NCBI GenBank assembly: GCA_021738065.1
Contig: JAIPCT010000007.1
Span: forward strand, 1 to 63,952
Length of the DNA: 63,952 bases
Direction: 5' to 3'
Source of the DNA: Burkholderiaceae bacterium
GTDB lineage: Bacteria; Pseudomonadota; Gammaproteobacteria; Burkholderiales; Rhodocyclaceae
Within the stretch, counting starts at the first letter, position 1. Every line of letters begins with the position of its first letter. The notes under the pieces were generated by a model. It made no database searches. It was not told the DNA's origin and was given only the letters and a program-made list of their open reading frames with translations. The translations under genes and the position numbers were made by a program. Shown piece after piece: positions 8,643 through 17,600 of the stretch.

Positions 8643-9824
8643 TCAACTAAAGGCCTGGATCCCGGTCATGGCGCGACCCAGAATCAGGGCGTGAATGTCG
8701 TGCGTGCCTTCGTAAGTGTTCACCACTTCCAGATTGACGACATGACGGATCACGCCGAATTCATCGGAGATGCCGTTGCCGCCGAGCATGTCGCGCGCGA
8801 TACGGGCGATGTCCAGCGACTTGCCGCAGGAGTTGCGCTTCATGATCGAAGTGATTTCGACTGCCGCCGTGCCTTCGTCCTTCATCCGACCCAGACGCAG
8901 GCAGCCTTGCAGGGCCAGCGTGATTTCGGTCTGCATGTTGGCCAGCTTCAACTGCACCAGCTGGTTGGCGGCCAGTGGCCGGCCGAACTGCTTGCGATCG
9001 AGCGTGTATTGAAGTGCGGTGTGCCAGCAGTACTCGGCCGCACCCAGCGCACCCCAGGCGATGCCGAAGCGTGCCGAGTTGAGGCAGGTGAACGGGCCCT
9101 TCAAACCGCGCACGTCGGGGAAGGCATTCTCTTCCGGGCAGAACACCTCGTCCATCACGATCTCGCCGGTGATCGAGGCGCGCAGGCCGACCTTGCCGTG
9201 GATCGCCGGGGCGGTGAGTCCCTTCCAGCCCTTCTCCAGGACGAAGCCGCGGATCTGGCCGCCATCATCCTTGGCCCAGACCACGAAGACGTCGGCGATC
9301 GGGCTGTTGGTAATCCACATTTTGGAACCGGAAATGCTGTAGCCGCCATCGACCGCGCGGACGCGGGTGACCATGCTGCCGGGATCCGAACCGTGGTTCG
9401 GTTCGGTGAGACCGAAGCAGCCGATCAGCTCGCCGGTAGCCAACTTGGGCAGGTACTTCTGGCGCGTGGCTTCGTTGCCGAACTCGTAGATCGGCACCAT
9501 GACCAGCGAGCTTTGCACGCTCATCATCGAACGGTAGCCGGAATCGACGCGCTCGACTTCGCGCGCCGCGAGGCCGTAACAGACGTAGTTCATGCCGGCG
9601 CCGCCGTACTCCTCGGGAATGGTGGTGCCAAGCAGGCCCATCTCGCCCATTTCGCGGAAGATTTTCGGGTCGGTCTTTTCGTTGCGAAAGGCTTCCAGCA
9701 CGCGCGGCGCCAGCTTGTCCTGCGAGTACGAAGCGGCGGTATCGCGCACCATGCGCTCGTCTTCCGTCAGCTGCTGGTCGAGCAGCAAAGGATCTTCCCA
9801 ATTGAATCGTGCCTGGCTAGCCAT
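8643..9824 (-). CDS. gcdH: glutaryl-CoA dehydrogenase (decarboxylating)
   Basis: A 393-residue FAD enzyme of the acyl-CoA dehydrogenase family that oxidises and decarboxylates glutaryl-CoA to crotonyl-CoA. GcdH features: [15 protein letters not shown] for FAD and substrate, and [19 protein letters not shown] near residue 370 with the catalytic Glu. Glutaryl-CoA arises after beta-oxidation of the ring-opened 3-hydroxypimeloyl-CoA made by the upstream enzymes, so this is the start of the lower pathway. No thiolase or enoyl-CoA hydratase for the intervening steps lies in the window. The gene lies 13 bp after the bzdZ stop and 82 bp before bzdA. Confidence 0.93.
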   Translation of the reverse strand: MASQARFNWEDPLLLDQQLTEDERMVRDTAASYSQDKLAPRVLEAFRNEKTDPKIFREMGEMGLLGTTIPEEYGGAGMNYVCYGLAAREVERVDSGYRSMMSVQSSLVMVPIYEFGNEATRQKYLPKLATGELIGCFGLTEPNHGSDPGSMVTRVRAVDGGYSISGSKMWITNSPIADVFVVWAKDDGGQIRGFVLEKGWKGLTAPAIHGKVGLRASITGEIVMDEVFCPEENAFPDVRGLKGPFTCLNSARFGIAWGALGAAEYCWHTALQYTLDRKQFGRPLAANQLVQLKLANMQTEITLALQGCLRLGRMKDEGTAAVEITSIMKRNSCGKSLDIARIARDMLGGNGISDEFGVIRHVVNLEVVNTYEGTHDIHALILGRAMTGIQAFS

Positions 9825-9837
9825 TGTGTGTTTTCCT

Positions 9838-10584
9838 TCAGTGAATTGTCATGCCGCCATCGGCGGCGAGTATTTGTCCTGTCACGTAAGCCGATGCATC
9901 CGAAGCGAAGAACAGGAATACCGGTGCGATCTCCTCGGGTTCGGCCCAGCGACCCAGGGGAATGCGGTCGAGGTACTTGTCCTTGAATTTCTCGTCGGTG
10001 CGGATCACTTCGGTCATCGGGGTCGCCGCGCCGGGAGCGATGGCATTGGCAGTGATGTTGTAGCGCGCAAGTTCCTTCGCCGTGCTCTTGGTCATGCCAA
10101 GAATACCGGCCTTTGCGGCGCTGTAGTTGATCTGGCCGATGGTGCCGAGCACGCCGGCTGCCGATGTGACGTAGATGATGCGCCCGTACTTGCGCTCGAT
10201 CATGCCGCCGACCACCGCTTGCACGCAATTGAAGGCGCCGGTCAGATGCACGGCTATCACCTGATTCCATTGCTCCGGCGTCATCTTGTGCAACATCGCG
10301 GTACGGGTGATGCCGGCGTTGTTCACCAGAATGTCGATGCGACCCCAGGCGGCATTGACTTTCGCCGCCGCCGCCTCGACCTGGACGCGGTCGGCGACGT
10401 CGCAGGCGACGCCCATCGCCGTGCCGCCAGCGCCGACTATTTCGGCCGCCAGCTTTTCCGCCGCTGCGCCGTTCATGTCGATCACGGCAACCTTGGCGCC
10501 CTCGCGGGCATAGGCCATCGCCACCGAGGCACCGATGCCCTGTCCGGCACCGGTGACGAAGGCGACTTTATCTTTTAGTTGCAT
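9838..10584 (-). CDS. bzdZ: short-chain dehydrogenase (BzdZ type)
   Basis: A 248-residue classical SDR. Cofactor motif TGAGQGIG (residues 11-18), NNAG near residue 88, catalytic Ser in TSAAG, and YSAAK (Tyr/Lys) near residue 153. FabG-like in length. In the Azoarcus bzd operon the gene at this place is bzdZ. The expected role is oxidation of a 3-hydroxyacyl-CoA (3-hydroxypimeloyl-CoA) with NAD+. A general FabG-type reductase is the alternative. A 152-bp gap with a palindromic repeat separates it from bzdY upstream. Confidence 0.82.
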   Translation of the reverse strand: MQLKDKVAFVTGAGQGIGASVAMAYAREGAKVAVIDMNGAAAEKLAAEIVGAGGTAMGVACDVADRVQVEAAAAKVNAAWGRIDILVNNAGITRTAMLHKMTPEQWNQVIAVHLTGAFNCVQAVVGGMIERKYGRIIYVTSAAGVLGTIGQINYSAAKAGILGMTKSTAKELARYNITANAIAPGAATPMTEVIRTDEKFKDKYLDRIPLGRWAEPEEIAPVFLFFASDASAYVTGQILAADGGMTIH

Positions 10585-10617
10585 GTTCTGGCCTCGATTA
10601 GAAACAAGACATCAGTT

Positions 10618-10726
10618 CAGCCACGGAGGGCACATCCTTCGACAAGCTCAGGATGAGCGGAAATACATGGAGACCGATCTTGGTGAGCCTGTCGAACCAT
10701 GTGAACTCCCTTTTCCTCTGTGGCTG
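10618..10726. repeat. composite palindromic repeat between bzdY and bzdZ
   Basis: Two nested inverted repeats. The outer arms are CAGCCACGGAGG at 10618-10629 and CCTCTGTGGCTG at 10715-10726 (one mismatch). The inner arms are TTCGACAAGCTCA at 10638-10650 and TGAGCCTGTCGAA at 10684-10696 (one mismatch). The inner sequence resembles a widespread proteobacterial repeat. It fills most of the gap between two catabolic genes. Confidence 0.7.
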
Positions 10727-10736
10727 CTTTTGGTTT

Positions 10737-11867
10737 TCAGGTTTTCGGCTTCGCCAGCACCTGCTCGGCGAACTTGTCGTCGAACAGGGCGCCTTCGGCC
10801 ACTAACTGGCGGAACTTGACGAAATCGATCACGTCCTTGCCCGAGATCTTCTTCGCGTCGAAAGCGTTGAAACCCAGCCAGGCTTCGTGGTTCATGTTGG
10901 CGGCGAGCCAATGGCGATTCGGCAGCTTCATCTGGTCCCAGAAGAACTTCTTCTTGCCGCGAATGCCGTCGATGGAATTGATCAGGCAGTTGGGGAAGAG
11001 ATTGGAGAACTTCCACACCAGACGATTCACTTCAGCGTCGAGCAGTTCGAAATCCGTGGTGCATTCGCCGATAAGCGCTTTTGCCGCGGCGATCTGGTCG
11101 CCGGCAACCGCCTCGCCATAGACAATCTCGCCGTCGTCGACAAAAGTATCGGTGCGCACCAGAGGATTGCGAACCCACTTGCCATCCTTCTTCAGCACCG
11201 GCACGGCCTTGGTGATCAGGCCCTTGGCCTTCATCTTGTAGGCGCTCCAGGTCTCGCAGGAAATGCAGTTGTACATCGCATCTTCCATCGAGAGGAACCA
11301 GGGCAGGAAGTCGGTCGAACCGCCGACCGGGGCCGAGCCGTGCTTGGGTCCAGCCTGGCCGTAGATCGCCATGTCGGAAGACACGGTGATGTCGGTCGCC
11401 ATGCCGATTTCCTGGCCGCCGGCGACGCGCATGCCGTTCACACGGCAGATCACCGGCTTCTTGCAGTTGAGGATGCCGTCGACCATGGTGTTGAACAAAT
11501 CCATGTACTCGCCGTATTCATTGGGGCGCTTGGAATAGTAGGCCGAGTATTCGGCGGTATTGCCGCCGGTACAGAAGGCCTTGTCGCCGACGGCGGTGAA
11601 CACCGCAGCGACGATCTTGCGATCACTGGATGCGCGCTGGAAAGCGGCAATCACGCCCTTGACCATTTCCGTGGTGTAGGAGTTGTACTGGCTCGGATTG
11701 TTCAGCCATATCCAGGCGGAATACAGGCCCGCGACCGCCGCGCCCTTGTCGTCCAGCACCGGACGCTCTTCGTAGATGACCGTCGGTGCATCTTTGCCAA
11801 AGTGGCTGTTGTCGAAAAGCTGGTGATCCTTGAGATCGTTTTCCCTGCGTAGCCATTCCAATGCCAT
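10737..11867 (-). CDS. bzdY: 6-oxocyclohex-1-ene-1-carbonyl-CoA hydrolase
   Basis: A 376-residue crotonase-superfamily enzyme (Oah). It adds water and then opens the ring of 6-oxocyclohex-1-ene-1-carbonyl-CoA to give 3-hydroxypimeloyl-CoA. Seen: the oxyanion segment AFCTGGNTAEYSAYYSKRP near residue 97 and RVNGMRVAGGQEIGMATD near residue 142. The length and the long C-terminal region (GIRGKKKFFWDQMKLPNRHW) are those of Oah rather than of ordinary enoyl-CoA hydratases. A GGAGAAATACC site precedes the ATG. It is the third step after ring reduction, in order W-X-Y. Confidence 0.94.
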   Translation of the reverse strand: MALEWLRRENDLKDHQLFDNSHFGKDAPTVIYEERPVLDDKGAAVAGLYSAWIWLNNPSQYNSYTTEMVKGVIAAFQRASSDRKIVAAVFTAVGDKAFCTGGNTAEYSAYYSKRPNEYGEYMDLFNTMVDGILNCKKPVICRVNGMRVAGGQEIGMATDITVSSDMAIYGQAGPKHGSAPVGGSTDFLPWFLSMEDAMYNCISCETWSAYKMKAKGLITKAVPVLKKDGKWVRNPLVRTDTFVDDGEIVYGEAVAGDQIAAAKALIGECTTDFELLDAEVNRLVWKFSNLFPNCLINSIDGIRGKKKFFWDQMKLPNRHWLAANMNHEAWLGFNAFDAKKISGKDVIDFVKFRQLVAEGALFDDKFAEQVLAKPKT

Positions 11868-11907
11868 GGTATTTCTCCTTAATAAATTCTACAAAAACCA
11901 AAGTGCT

Positions 11908-12013
11908 AACCACAGAGACACAGAGGCACAGAGAAAGGCGAGAAATTCGTTACCTCAAAGCAGGAGTCTTGCTCAAGCTTTGCTCTTCTCTGTGCCTCTG
12001 TGTCTCTGTGGTT
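11908..12013. repeat. long perfect inverted repeat between bzdX and bzdY
   Basis: A 28-bp arm at 11908-11935 (beginning AACCACAGAGACACAG) is exactly complementary to 11986-12013, with a 50-bp spacer. A transcript in either direction could fold into a long hairpin. No transposase lies between the arms. It resembles a small non-coding mobile repeat. Confidence 0.85.
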
Positions 12014-12026
12014 CATGGTTTGCTTT

Positions 12027-13094
12027 TCAAAAATCCGGGGTCAGGATCACGCGGCGTTTCAGTTTGCCGTGGTGCGCTTCGTCGAAGACCTGCTCGATCT
12101 GGCTCATGGGCCGCGTCTCGACAAACGGCTCGAGCACGATCCTGCCGTCGACGCACATCTCCAATACTTTCGGGTAGTACTCGGGCAGGCAGCCCCAGGT
12201 GCCGATCAGATCGGCATCGAAGGCCATCAGCTTGGAGAGCATGTAGGACGTTTCCGCGCCGCCGTAGCCAACCACCACCAGCGTGCCGGTGAAAGACAGC
12301 AAGGACAAGGCCAGTTCCTGGCCGGGCTTGCTGCCGGTGACTTCGAAGATCTTCCAGCCGTAGTTGGCGGGCAGGCCTTTTTCCTTGCAGAAGGCCTTGA
12401 ACAGTTCTTTCACTTCCTTGGCGCTCTTGCCCTTCGGGTCGATGGTGAAGTCGGCGCCGTAGTCCTTCATCATTTCGAGCTTTTCGGCATTGATGTCGAT
12501 GCCGATGACGGCGGCGGCGCCCATGCCTTTGGCCACCTGCGTCATGAACGAGCCGACACCGCCGGCCGCGCCGATGATGATGACGCGATCACCCGCCTGC
12601 AGTTTGGCGCGCTGCGCTGCCTGATAGGGCGTGGTCACGGCGTCGGCGATCACCGATAGATGCTCCAGCGGAATCTTGCCGCGATTTCCGACGATGCACA
12701 GATCCTCGGCCGGCACCGGAATGTGACTGGAATAGCCGCCATAGATACCCATCGAATTGCCCGGCATCTTCTGCGCCAGGCAGCGGTTGCCGCGCCCGGT
12801 TTTGCACAATTCGCACTTGTTGCAAGGCAAAACCGCCGGGATGATCACTTCCTTGCCCAGCACCCGCGCATCACCGGCGACGACCACGCCGGAAATCTCG
12901 TGACCGAGCGACAACGGGCCCTTGTGCACCGTCGGCACGCCCATGTAGAAGTAGGACAAGTCGGTATGGCACACGCCGCAGCCATGAATCTCGACCAGCG
13001 CCTCGCCGGCTTGCAGCTCCGGCATCGGAATTTCGGTCTTCAGCAGCTTGCCCGGTTCGGTCATCTGCCATGTCTTGATGGTGCTCGGAATCAT
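12027..13094 (-). CDS. bzdX: 6-hydroxycyclohex-1-ene-1-carbonyl-CoA dehydrogenase
   Basis: A 355-residue zinc-type medium-chain dehydrogenase (Had). It oxidises 6-hydroxycyclohex-1-ene-1-carbonyl-CoA with NAD+. Seen: catalytic zinc motif GCGVCHTDLSYF with GHEISG, the structural zinc cysteines in PCNKCELCKTGRGNRC, and the nucleotide motif GAAGGVGSF near residue 175. Ribosome site GGGAGAGAAA. It follows bzdW after a 134-bp gap that contains a palindromic repeat. Confidence 0.94.
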   Translation of the reverse strand: MIPSTIKTWQMTEPGKLLKTEIPMPELQAGEALVEIHGCGVCHTDLSYFYMGVPTVHKGPLSLGHEISGVVVAGDARVLGKEVIIPAVLPCNKCELCKTGRGNRCLAQKMPGNSMGIYGGYSSHIPVPAEDLCIVGNRGKIPLEHLSVIADAVTTPYQAAQRAKLQAGDRVIIIGAAGGVGSFMTQVAKGMGAAAVIGIDINAEKLEMMKDYGADFTIDPKGKSAKEVKELFKAFCKEKGLPANYGWKIFEVTGSKPGQELALSLLSFTGTLVVVGYGGAETSYMLSKLMAFDADLIGTWGCLPEYYPKVLEMCVDGRIVLEPFVETRPMSQIEQVFDEAHHGKLKRRVILTPDF

Positions 13095-13131
13095 TTTCTC
13101 TCCCTAAGCCGGACAAGCCGGAAAAACATTT

Positions 13132-13215
13132 ACCACGGCGAACACGGCGGCACGGCGAAGATCAAGGGCAATAGTCATTCTCATGTTTTTGCCGTGTCGC
13201 CGTGCTCGCCGTGGT
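13132..13215. repeat. palindromic repeat between bzdW and bzdX
   Basis: The left arm at 13132-13156 (ACCACGGCGAACACGGCGGC and on) pairs with 13191-13215 with two mismatches in 25. The left side and its flank are identical over 32 bp to the element at 37505 in the pad operon, so this is a dispersed family. Confidence 0.85.
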
Positions 13216-13228
13216 CAAAGATTCTGCA

Positions 13229-14002
13229 TCACCGGTTCTTCCATACCGGCTTGCGCTTCTCGATGAAGGAATTCAAGCCTTCCTTGGCATCCTCGGTGGC
13301 CATCAGGTCCTTGAGGTAGTGCTGTTCGATGTGGAACAGCGCCTCGTAGAACGGGCGCGTCGCCGCTTCCTTGACCGCCTTTTTGGTATGAATCAGCGCG
13401 ACACGGGACAGTGAGGTGAATTGTTCAAGGAACTTCGCCGTGTCGGCGTCAAACGTCTCTTTCGGGAATACGCTATTGACCAAACCGAGGCGGTGCGCTT
13501 CCTTCGCATCGATGATGCCGCCGCCCAGCAGCAACTCCATCACCTTGGTCATCGGCAACTGGCGCGGCAACAGTATTGCGGCGATGGGCGGAAACACGCC
13601 CAGCTTGATTTCGGGCTGGCCGAGCTTGGCATTCTCCGAAGCCACTACCATGTCGCAGGCAATCGCCAGTTCGCAGCCACCACCCAGCGCCGCGCCGTTG
13701 ACCGCCGCGACCGTCGGAATCGACACCTGCATCAGGCGCTTGAGGATGCCGTGGAAGACGTCGATCATTTTCACCACTTTGTCGGGCGTGTGATCCACCA
13801 CGTCGACTCCGGAAGAAAACGTCTTGTCACCATTGCCGGCGACCACCAGCACCTTGGCGCTGGTGTTCTCCATCGCCATGTCGAGTGCGGTGTTCATCTC
13901 TTCCATGGTGGCAATGTCCAGCACGTTGTAAGGCGGCCGGTTGATGGCGATACGCAGCGTGTCGCCCTTGTCCTCGTAAGAGATGAATTTGAAATCTGCC
14001 AT
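13229..14002 (-). CDS. bzdW: cyclohexa-1,5-diene-1-carbonyl-CoA hydratase
   Basis: A 257-residue crotonase-fold enzyme (Dch). It hydrates the dienoyl-CoA made by benzoyl-CoA reductase to 6-hydroxycyclohex-1-ene-1-carbonyl-CoA. Seen: NRPPYNVLDIATMEEM near residue 21, oxyanion segment TFSSGVDVVDHTPDKV, and NGAALGGGCELAIACD near residue 105. The second glutamate of ordinary crotonases is not obvious, as expected for this group (VFPPIAA after GQPEIKLG). Ribosome site AAAGGGAAAAC. First step after the reductase. Confidence 0.93.
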   Translation of the reverse strand: MADFKFISYEDKGDTLRIAINRPPYNVLDIATMEEMNTALDMAMENTSAKVLVVAGNGDKTFSSGVDVVDHTPDKVVKMIDVFHGILKRLMQVSIPTVAAVNGAALGGGCELAIACDMVVASENAKLGQPEIKLGVFPPIAAILLPRQLPMTKVMELLLGGGIIDAKEAHRLGLVNSVFPKETFDADTAKFLEQFTSLSRVALIHTKKAVKEAATRPFYEALFHIEQHYLKDLMATEDAKEGLNSFIEKRKPVWKNR

Positions 14003-14032
14003 GATGTTTTCCCTTTTTCCCTCGTAAGCCGT

Positions 14033-14272
14033 TCAATCGTTGCCGTCTGTTTTTATTGAGCCCGCCAAACCGCACTCGCCCTGCCGCTTGTCCGACGCAG
14101 TACTGTCGTGCAAGCGATAGGGACACACGGTATCGCAGTCGGCACAGCAGACTTCGCCGGATTCCTTGATATGCCACAGGTCGGCCCCGCAAATGCCGCA
14201 GCGGCATTTGGCTTCGGCCAGCGGTGCCGGTCGCGCCACCTGGGCTGGGCGGAATTCGATGACCTGTCCCAT
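14033..14272 (-). CDS. small zinc-ribbon-like protein
   Basis: A 79-residue protein. Two cysteine knuckles, KCRCGICG and VCCADCDTVC, are about 12 residues apart, which suggests a zinc ribbon or rubredoxin-like metal site. The rest is low in complexity. It starts 10 bp after the stop of the large oxidoreductase gene and is followed by bzdW, so it is part of the operon. No function can be assigned. A structural or electron-transfer partner of the preceding oxidoreductase is possible. The ribosome site is weak. Confidence 0.65.
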   Translation of the reverse strand: MGQVIEFRPAQVARPAPLAEAKCRCGICGADLWHIKESGEVCCADCDTVCPYRLHDSTASDKRQGECGLAGSIKTDGND

Positions 14273-14281
14273 GGCCGGCGC

Positions 14282-16864
14282 CTAGAAAAGATCGTCCATT
14301 TCGTCGGCACCGACGCCGGGCGGCATGCCGCCATACTGCTGCATGTAGGCCTGCACCATCTGATTCTCGCGCTGGCTGAAAAATGGCGCATCCTCCCAGA
14401 CGAAGTACTTGGCGACATCCGCCTTGTCGAGCATGGCTTCCAGGCCTTCGCGCAGGTTCTCGACGCCCTTGATGACGAGTACTTTCTTGTCGCCATCCAG
14501 TAGTTGATACACGCCCGACTCGGTTTGCACGCCGGCGACATTCTCGGCATTCAGCTCCAGCCAGGATTCCGGCGGCAAAACCATGCCTTCGATTTTCGGC
14601 GCGAGATTGCATTTGAGGCAGCGCAGGGCTTCGGCACGCGCCGTGGCTTCATCGAAGCCGAGTTCGACTTCGTCCCAGTTGTCGCGCTTGGCGGGATCGA
14701 TGAAGATCGGATGGAAGCGCTTCTTGCTGTTGAATCCATCCTCGCGGCCGATGTGCGGATCGGTATCCCAATCCGGCAGCAGTGTTTCCTCGATATCACC
14801 GTCACCGCCGAGATAGGCGTCCATCGCCGCGGCGGCCTTGCGGCCTTGGGCAACGGACTCGATCAGCGTCGAGGGGCCGAGCACGCAATCGCCACCGGCA
14901 TACACGCCGGGGCGACTGGTGAGCATGCTGTCCGCGCGTACCTGAACGCGGCCGTTCTTGGCCACTTGCACGTTGTAGCCGGGAAATTCGACGGGGCGCT
15001 GACCAATCGCGGAGATGACCAGATCGACATCCTCGGTGAACTCGCTGCCGGCAACTTCCAGCGGACGGCGGCGCCCTGACGCATCCGGCTCGCCCAGCTC
15101 CATCTTGATGTAAGTGATTTTGAGACGCGAACTGCCGCCATCGTTGAGCTCGATTTTTTTCGGCGCCAGCAGGAAGCGGAAATTGACCTGCTCTCCCATA
15201 CAGCCCTGCACTTCGTCGTCGCGCGCCGGCATTTCCTCACGGGTGCGGCGGTAGATCATGTCCACCACTTCCGCTCCCAATCGCTTGGCGGAGCGCGCGT
15301 TGTCGGTTGCCACGTTGCCGCCGCCGATCACCGCGACGCGCTTGCCGATGACGATCGCCGTATCGCCAGCGCCGTCCCCGGGGATACCGCTTCGCATAAC
15401 TTTTCCGATCTTGCCGGTAGTCGCCGCCTGCAGGAAGGTCGGGCTATCGACGACATTGGGCAGATTGTCTCCCGGTACGCCGAGCGCATCGCCGCTTTGC
15501 GCGCCGATGCCGAGGAATACCGAATCAAATCCCTGTGCCTGCAAATCATCGATGTTTTCAATGCGCGTATTGAAGCGGAACTCGACACCCAGCTTTTCGA
15601 CTTCCGAAACTTCCTGGTCGATCACCTCCAGCGGCACGCGATACGATGGAATGCCGTAGCGCGCCATGCCGCCGGCTGCCGGCAGGGCTTCGAACACGGT
15701 GACGGCATGTCCCTTCTTGGCCAGGTAGTAGGCAGCGGTCAGCCCTCCCGGTCCGGCGCCGACGATGGCGGCTTTCTTGCCGGTCGGCGGCAACTGCTTG
15801 GAATGCTTGCGCCACAGACCGGTATCGTTGTCGGCGGCGATCCGCTTCAGGCTGCGGATCGACAGCGGATCGTCGAGATCCTTGCGCCGGCAGGCGGTTT
15901 CGCAGGGACTGAAACAGGCGCGACCGAGAATGCCGGGGAAGGGAAGCTTTTCGCGCACCACGGCGACAGCCTCGCCGTACATGCCGAGGCCCACCAGTTG
16001 CACATAGCGCGGCACGTCGATGCCGGCCGGACAGGTGGCCTTGCAGGGCACCTGCGTTTCTTCCAGGTGCGCCGGATCCAGGGTGCGATCCGTCAACGCG
16101 CCGGTCGGACAAACCGTGACGCAAGCACTGCAGAACTTGCAACCGGATTCGATCAAAGTTGGCGCAATGGTGCCGACCCAGGTCCGGCCACCCGTATTCT
16201 TGACTTCGAGGCAGCCCACGCCGCGAACCTCGTTGCAGGCCACCAGGCAGCGCCGGCAGTCGATGCAGAGGTTGTAGTCGCGGTCGTAGAACGGCTCGTT
16301 CTTGATCACCGGCAACTCGATGTGCTTGTAGTTGGGCGTCGTCGGCGGAATGCCGACGTAGTCGGAAACCTTGCGCAGCTCACAGTTGCCGAATATGGAA
16401 CAGCAGCGCTGCTCGACCGGATTGCCGAAGGAACAGGTGGTGCGGCTGCAGCCCTCACGTTGCGGGCAGGTCAGACAAACATGGGGATGGGTGCCCAGCG
16501 TTTTGGCGATGCGCTCCTTGCGCAGTTTGTCGATCGCCGGCGAAGTGGTGGTGACGACCATTCCCGCCTTGACCGGAATCGAGCAGGAAGTACGCATCCC
16601 TGTCGTGCCTTCGATTTCCACGACACAGAGATTGCAGCCGCTGTCGCCGCCGCCGCGCTGCGAACTGGGCGGCAGATCCGGATGGGCGCACAAGGCGGGA
16701 ATGTAGATGCCGGCGGCGCTCGCAACCGAGAGCAAGGAAACGCCTTCCGGCGCCTCGACGTCCTTGCCGTCGATGCGGAGCTGAACCATCGTGGCGGCGG
16801 CTCCCGCGTCTGGCGCCTGCCGGCTCTTGTACCATTTGATCTCGGACGTCTGTACGGCTTGCAT
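14282..16864 (-). CDS. bzdV: multidomain iron-sulfur flavoprotein oxidoreductase (BzdV type)
   Basis: An 860-residue fusion. Residues about 26-110 form a [2Fe-2S] ferredoxin/NuoG-like domain (Cys59, Cys77, Cys80, Cys94). Residues 125-270 carry a NuoG-like His/Cys stretch (HVCLTCPQREGC) and two [4Fe-4S] motifs (CIDCRRCLVAC and CKFCSACVTVC). From about 280 on it is like the small subunit of glutamate synthase: CKATCPAGIDVPRY, FAD motif AIVGAGPGGLTAAYYLAKKG and NAD(P) motif VIGGGNVATDNARSAKRLG. This fits electron transfer between NAD(P)H and the ferredoxin that feeds benzoyl-CoA reductase. In the Azoarcus operon bzdV holds the same place. The exact electron donor is unproven. An AAGGAGGAAG site supports the start. 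Confidence 0.85.
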   Translation of the reverse strand: MQAVQTSEIKWYKSRQAPDAGAAATMVQLRIDGKDVEAPEGVSLLSVASAAGIYIPALCAHPDLPPSSQRGGGDSGCNLCVVEIEGTTGMRTSCSIPVKAGMVVTTTSPAIDKLRKERIAKTLGTHPHVCLTCPQREGCSRTTCSFGNPVEQRCCSIFGNCELRKVSDYVGIPPTTPNYKHIELPVIKNEPFYDRDYNLCIDCRRCLVACNEVRGVGCLEVKNTGGRTWVGTIAPTLIESGCKFCSACVTVCPTGALTDRTLDPAHLEETQVPCKATCPAGIDVPRYVQLVGLGMYGEAVAVVREKLPFPGILGRACFSPCETACRRKDLDDPLSIRSLKRIAADNDTGLWRKHSKQLPPTGKKAAIVGAGPGGLTAAYYLAKKGHAVTVFEALPAAGGMARYGIPSYRVPLEVIDQEVSEVEKLGVEFRFNTRIENIDDLQAQGFDSVFLGIGAQSGDALGVPGDNLPNVVDSPTFLQAATTGKIGKVMRSGIPGDGAGDTAIVIGKRVAVIGGGNVATDNARSAKRLGAEVVDMIYRRTREEMPARDDEVQGCMGEQVNFRFLLAPKKIELNDGGSSRLKITYIKMELGEPDASGRRRPLEVAGSEFTEDVDLVISAIGQRPVEFPGYNVQVAKNGRVQVRADSMLTSRPGVYAGGDCVLGPSTLIESVAQGRKAAAAMDAYLGGDGDIEETLLPDWDTDPHIGREDGFNSKKRFHPIFIDPAKRDNWDEVELGFDEATARAEALRCLKCNLAPKIEGMVLPPESWLELNAENVAGVQTESGVYQLLDGDKKVLVIKGVENLREGLEAMLDKADVAKYFVWEDAPFFSQRENQMVQAYMQQYGGMPPGVGADEMDDLF

Positions 16865-16940
16865 TTCTTCCTCCTTGATACAAGATCAACTCGCGCCCCG
16901 AATGCGTGTCAGGCGCCGCGTTTCCTTCGCGTTGCTTCGC

Positions 16941-17576
16941 CTATCCCTGAGCCGCCGCATACGGCGCGTAGTACGCCCCGCGACAAGCACCGGCTTTCAC
17001 TGCGGCGACAAATCCAGCCATGTCGCTCACCGGTACCGAAAACTCGGTGGCGCAACGGCCCACCGCAACAGTCTTGTGGCAATCGCTGCCGCCCAGTGTC
17101 GGCAGCCTCATGTGCGCCGAAGCTCTGATCGCCAGTTCGTTGTCACTGTCGCTGTTATTGCCGTTATGCGTTTCAACCGCCACGATTCCCTGCAAATCCA
17201 GCAATCCATCGAGCAGGCTGGCGAGTCCGACGTCGCGGAAAGGATGGGCCGGAACGCAGATGCCGCCGAGTTCATTGATCCGTTCGATCACCTCGCCCAT
17301 CGGCAGATAGCTGTCGCGCCCCCATCGATTCCAGCCGTCATCTTCAACGCCATACGCCAGCATGTGACCGCGATCTGTCGCGATCTCCACACCGCGAAGA
17401 ACCAACAAGCCCTCTTCCCTGCCGATCTTTTCAACCGGTTCGGACGCCTCGTAGGAGTAGTGCTCCGTGATGCAGACAGCATCCAGACCCAGCGCCTTCG
17501 CCCGCCGGATCAGGTTCAGCGGCTCAAGCCAGTTGTCATACGAATACTTGGTATGACAATGGGTGTCGATCCACAT
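16941..17576 (-). CDS. PHP-domain metal-dependent phosphoesterase
   Basis: A 211-residue PHP-family protein. The metal-binding histidines are visible in order: DTHCHTKYS at residue 4, TEHYSYE near residue 37, PAHPFRDVG near 110, ETHNGN near 135 and GSDCHKT near 160, so the site looks complete. Family members hydrolyse phosphate esters. The substrate here is unknown. It lies between the acetyltransferase gene and bzdV in the reductase operon, at the position of one of the bzdS/T/U genes of unknown role. A housekeeping function in CoA or nucleotide repair would fit but is only a guess. Confidence 0.82.
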   Translation of the reverse strand: MWIDTHCHTKYSYDNWLEPLNLIRRAKALGLDAVCITEHYSYEASEPVEKIGREEGLLVLRGVEIATDRGHMLAYGVEDDGWNRWGRDSYLPMGEVIERINELGGICVPAHPFRDVGLASLLDGLLDLQGIVAVETHNGNNSDSDNELAIRASAHMRLPTLGGSDCHKTVAVGRCATEFSVPVSDMAGFVAAVKAGACRGAYYAPYAAAQG

Positions 17577-17600
17577 GACCCGTCCGCAGGCGCTGCTGAA

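Noticed and set aside
9838-10584. FabG of fatty acid synthesis
   Set aside because: It is possible by sequence, but the place between Oah and glutaryl-CoA dehydrogenase and the bzd order favour a pathway dehydrogenase.
13132-13215. A CRISPR array from repeated CACGGCG units
   Set aside because: The repeats are arms of a palindrome without regular spacers, and no cas genes lie near.
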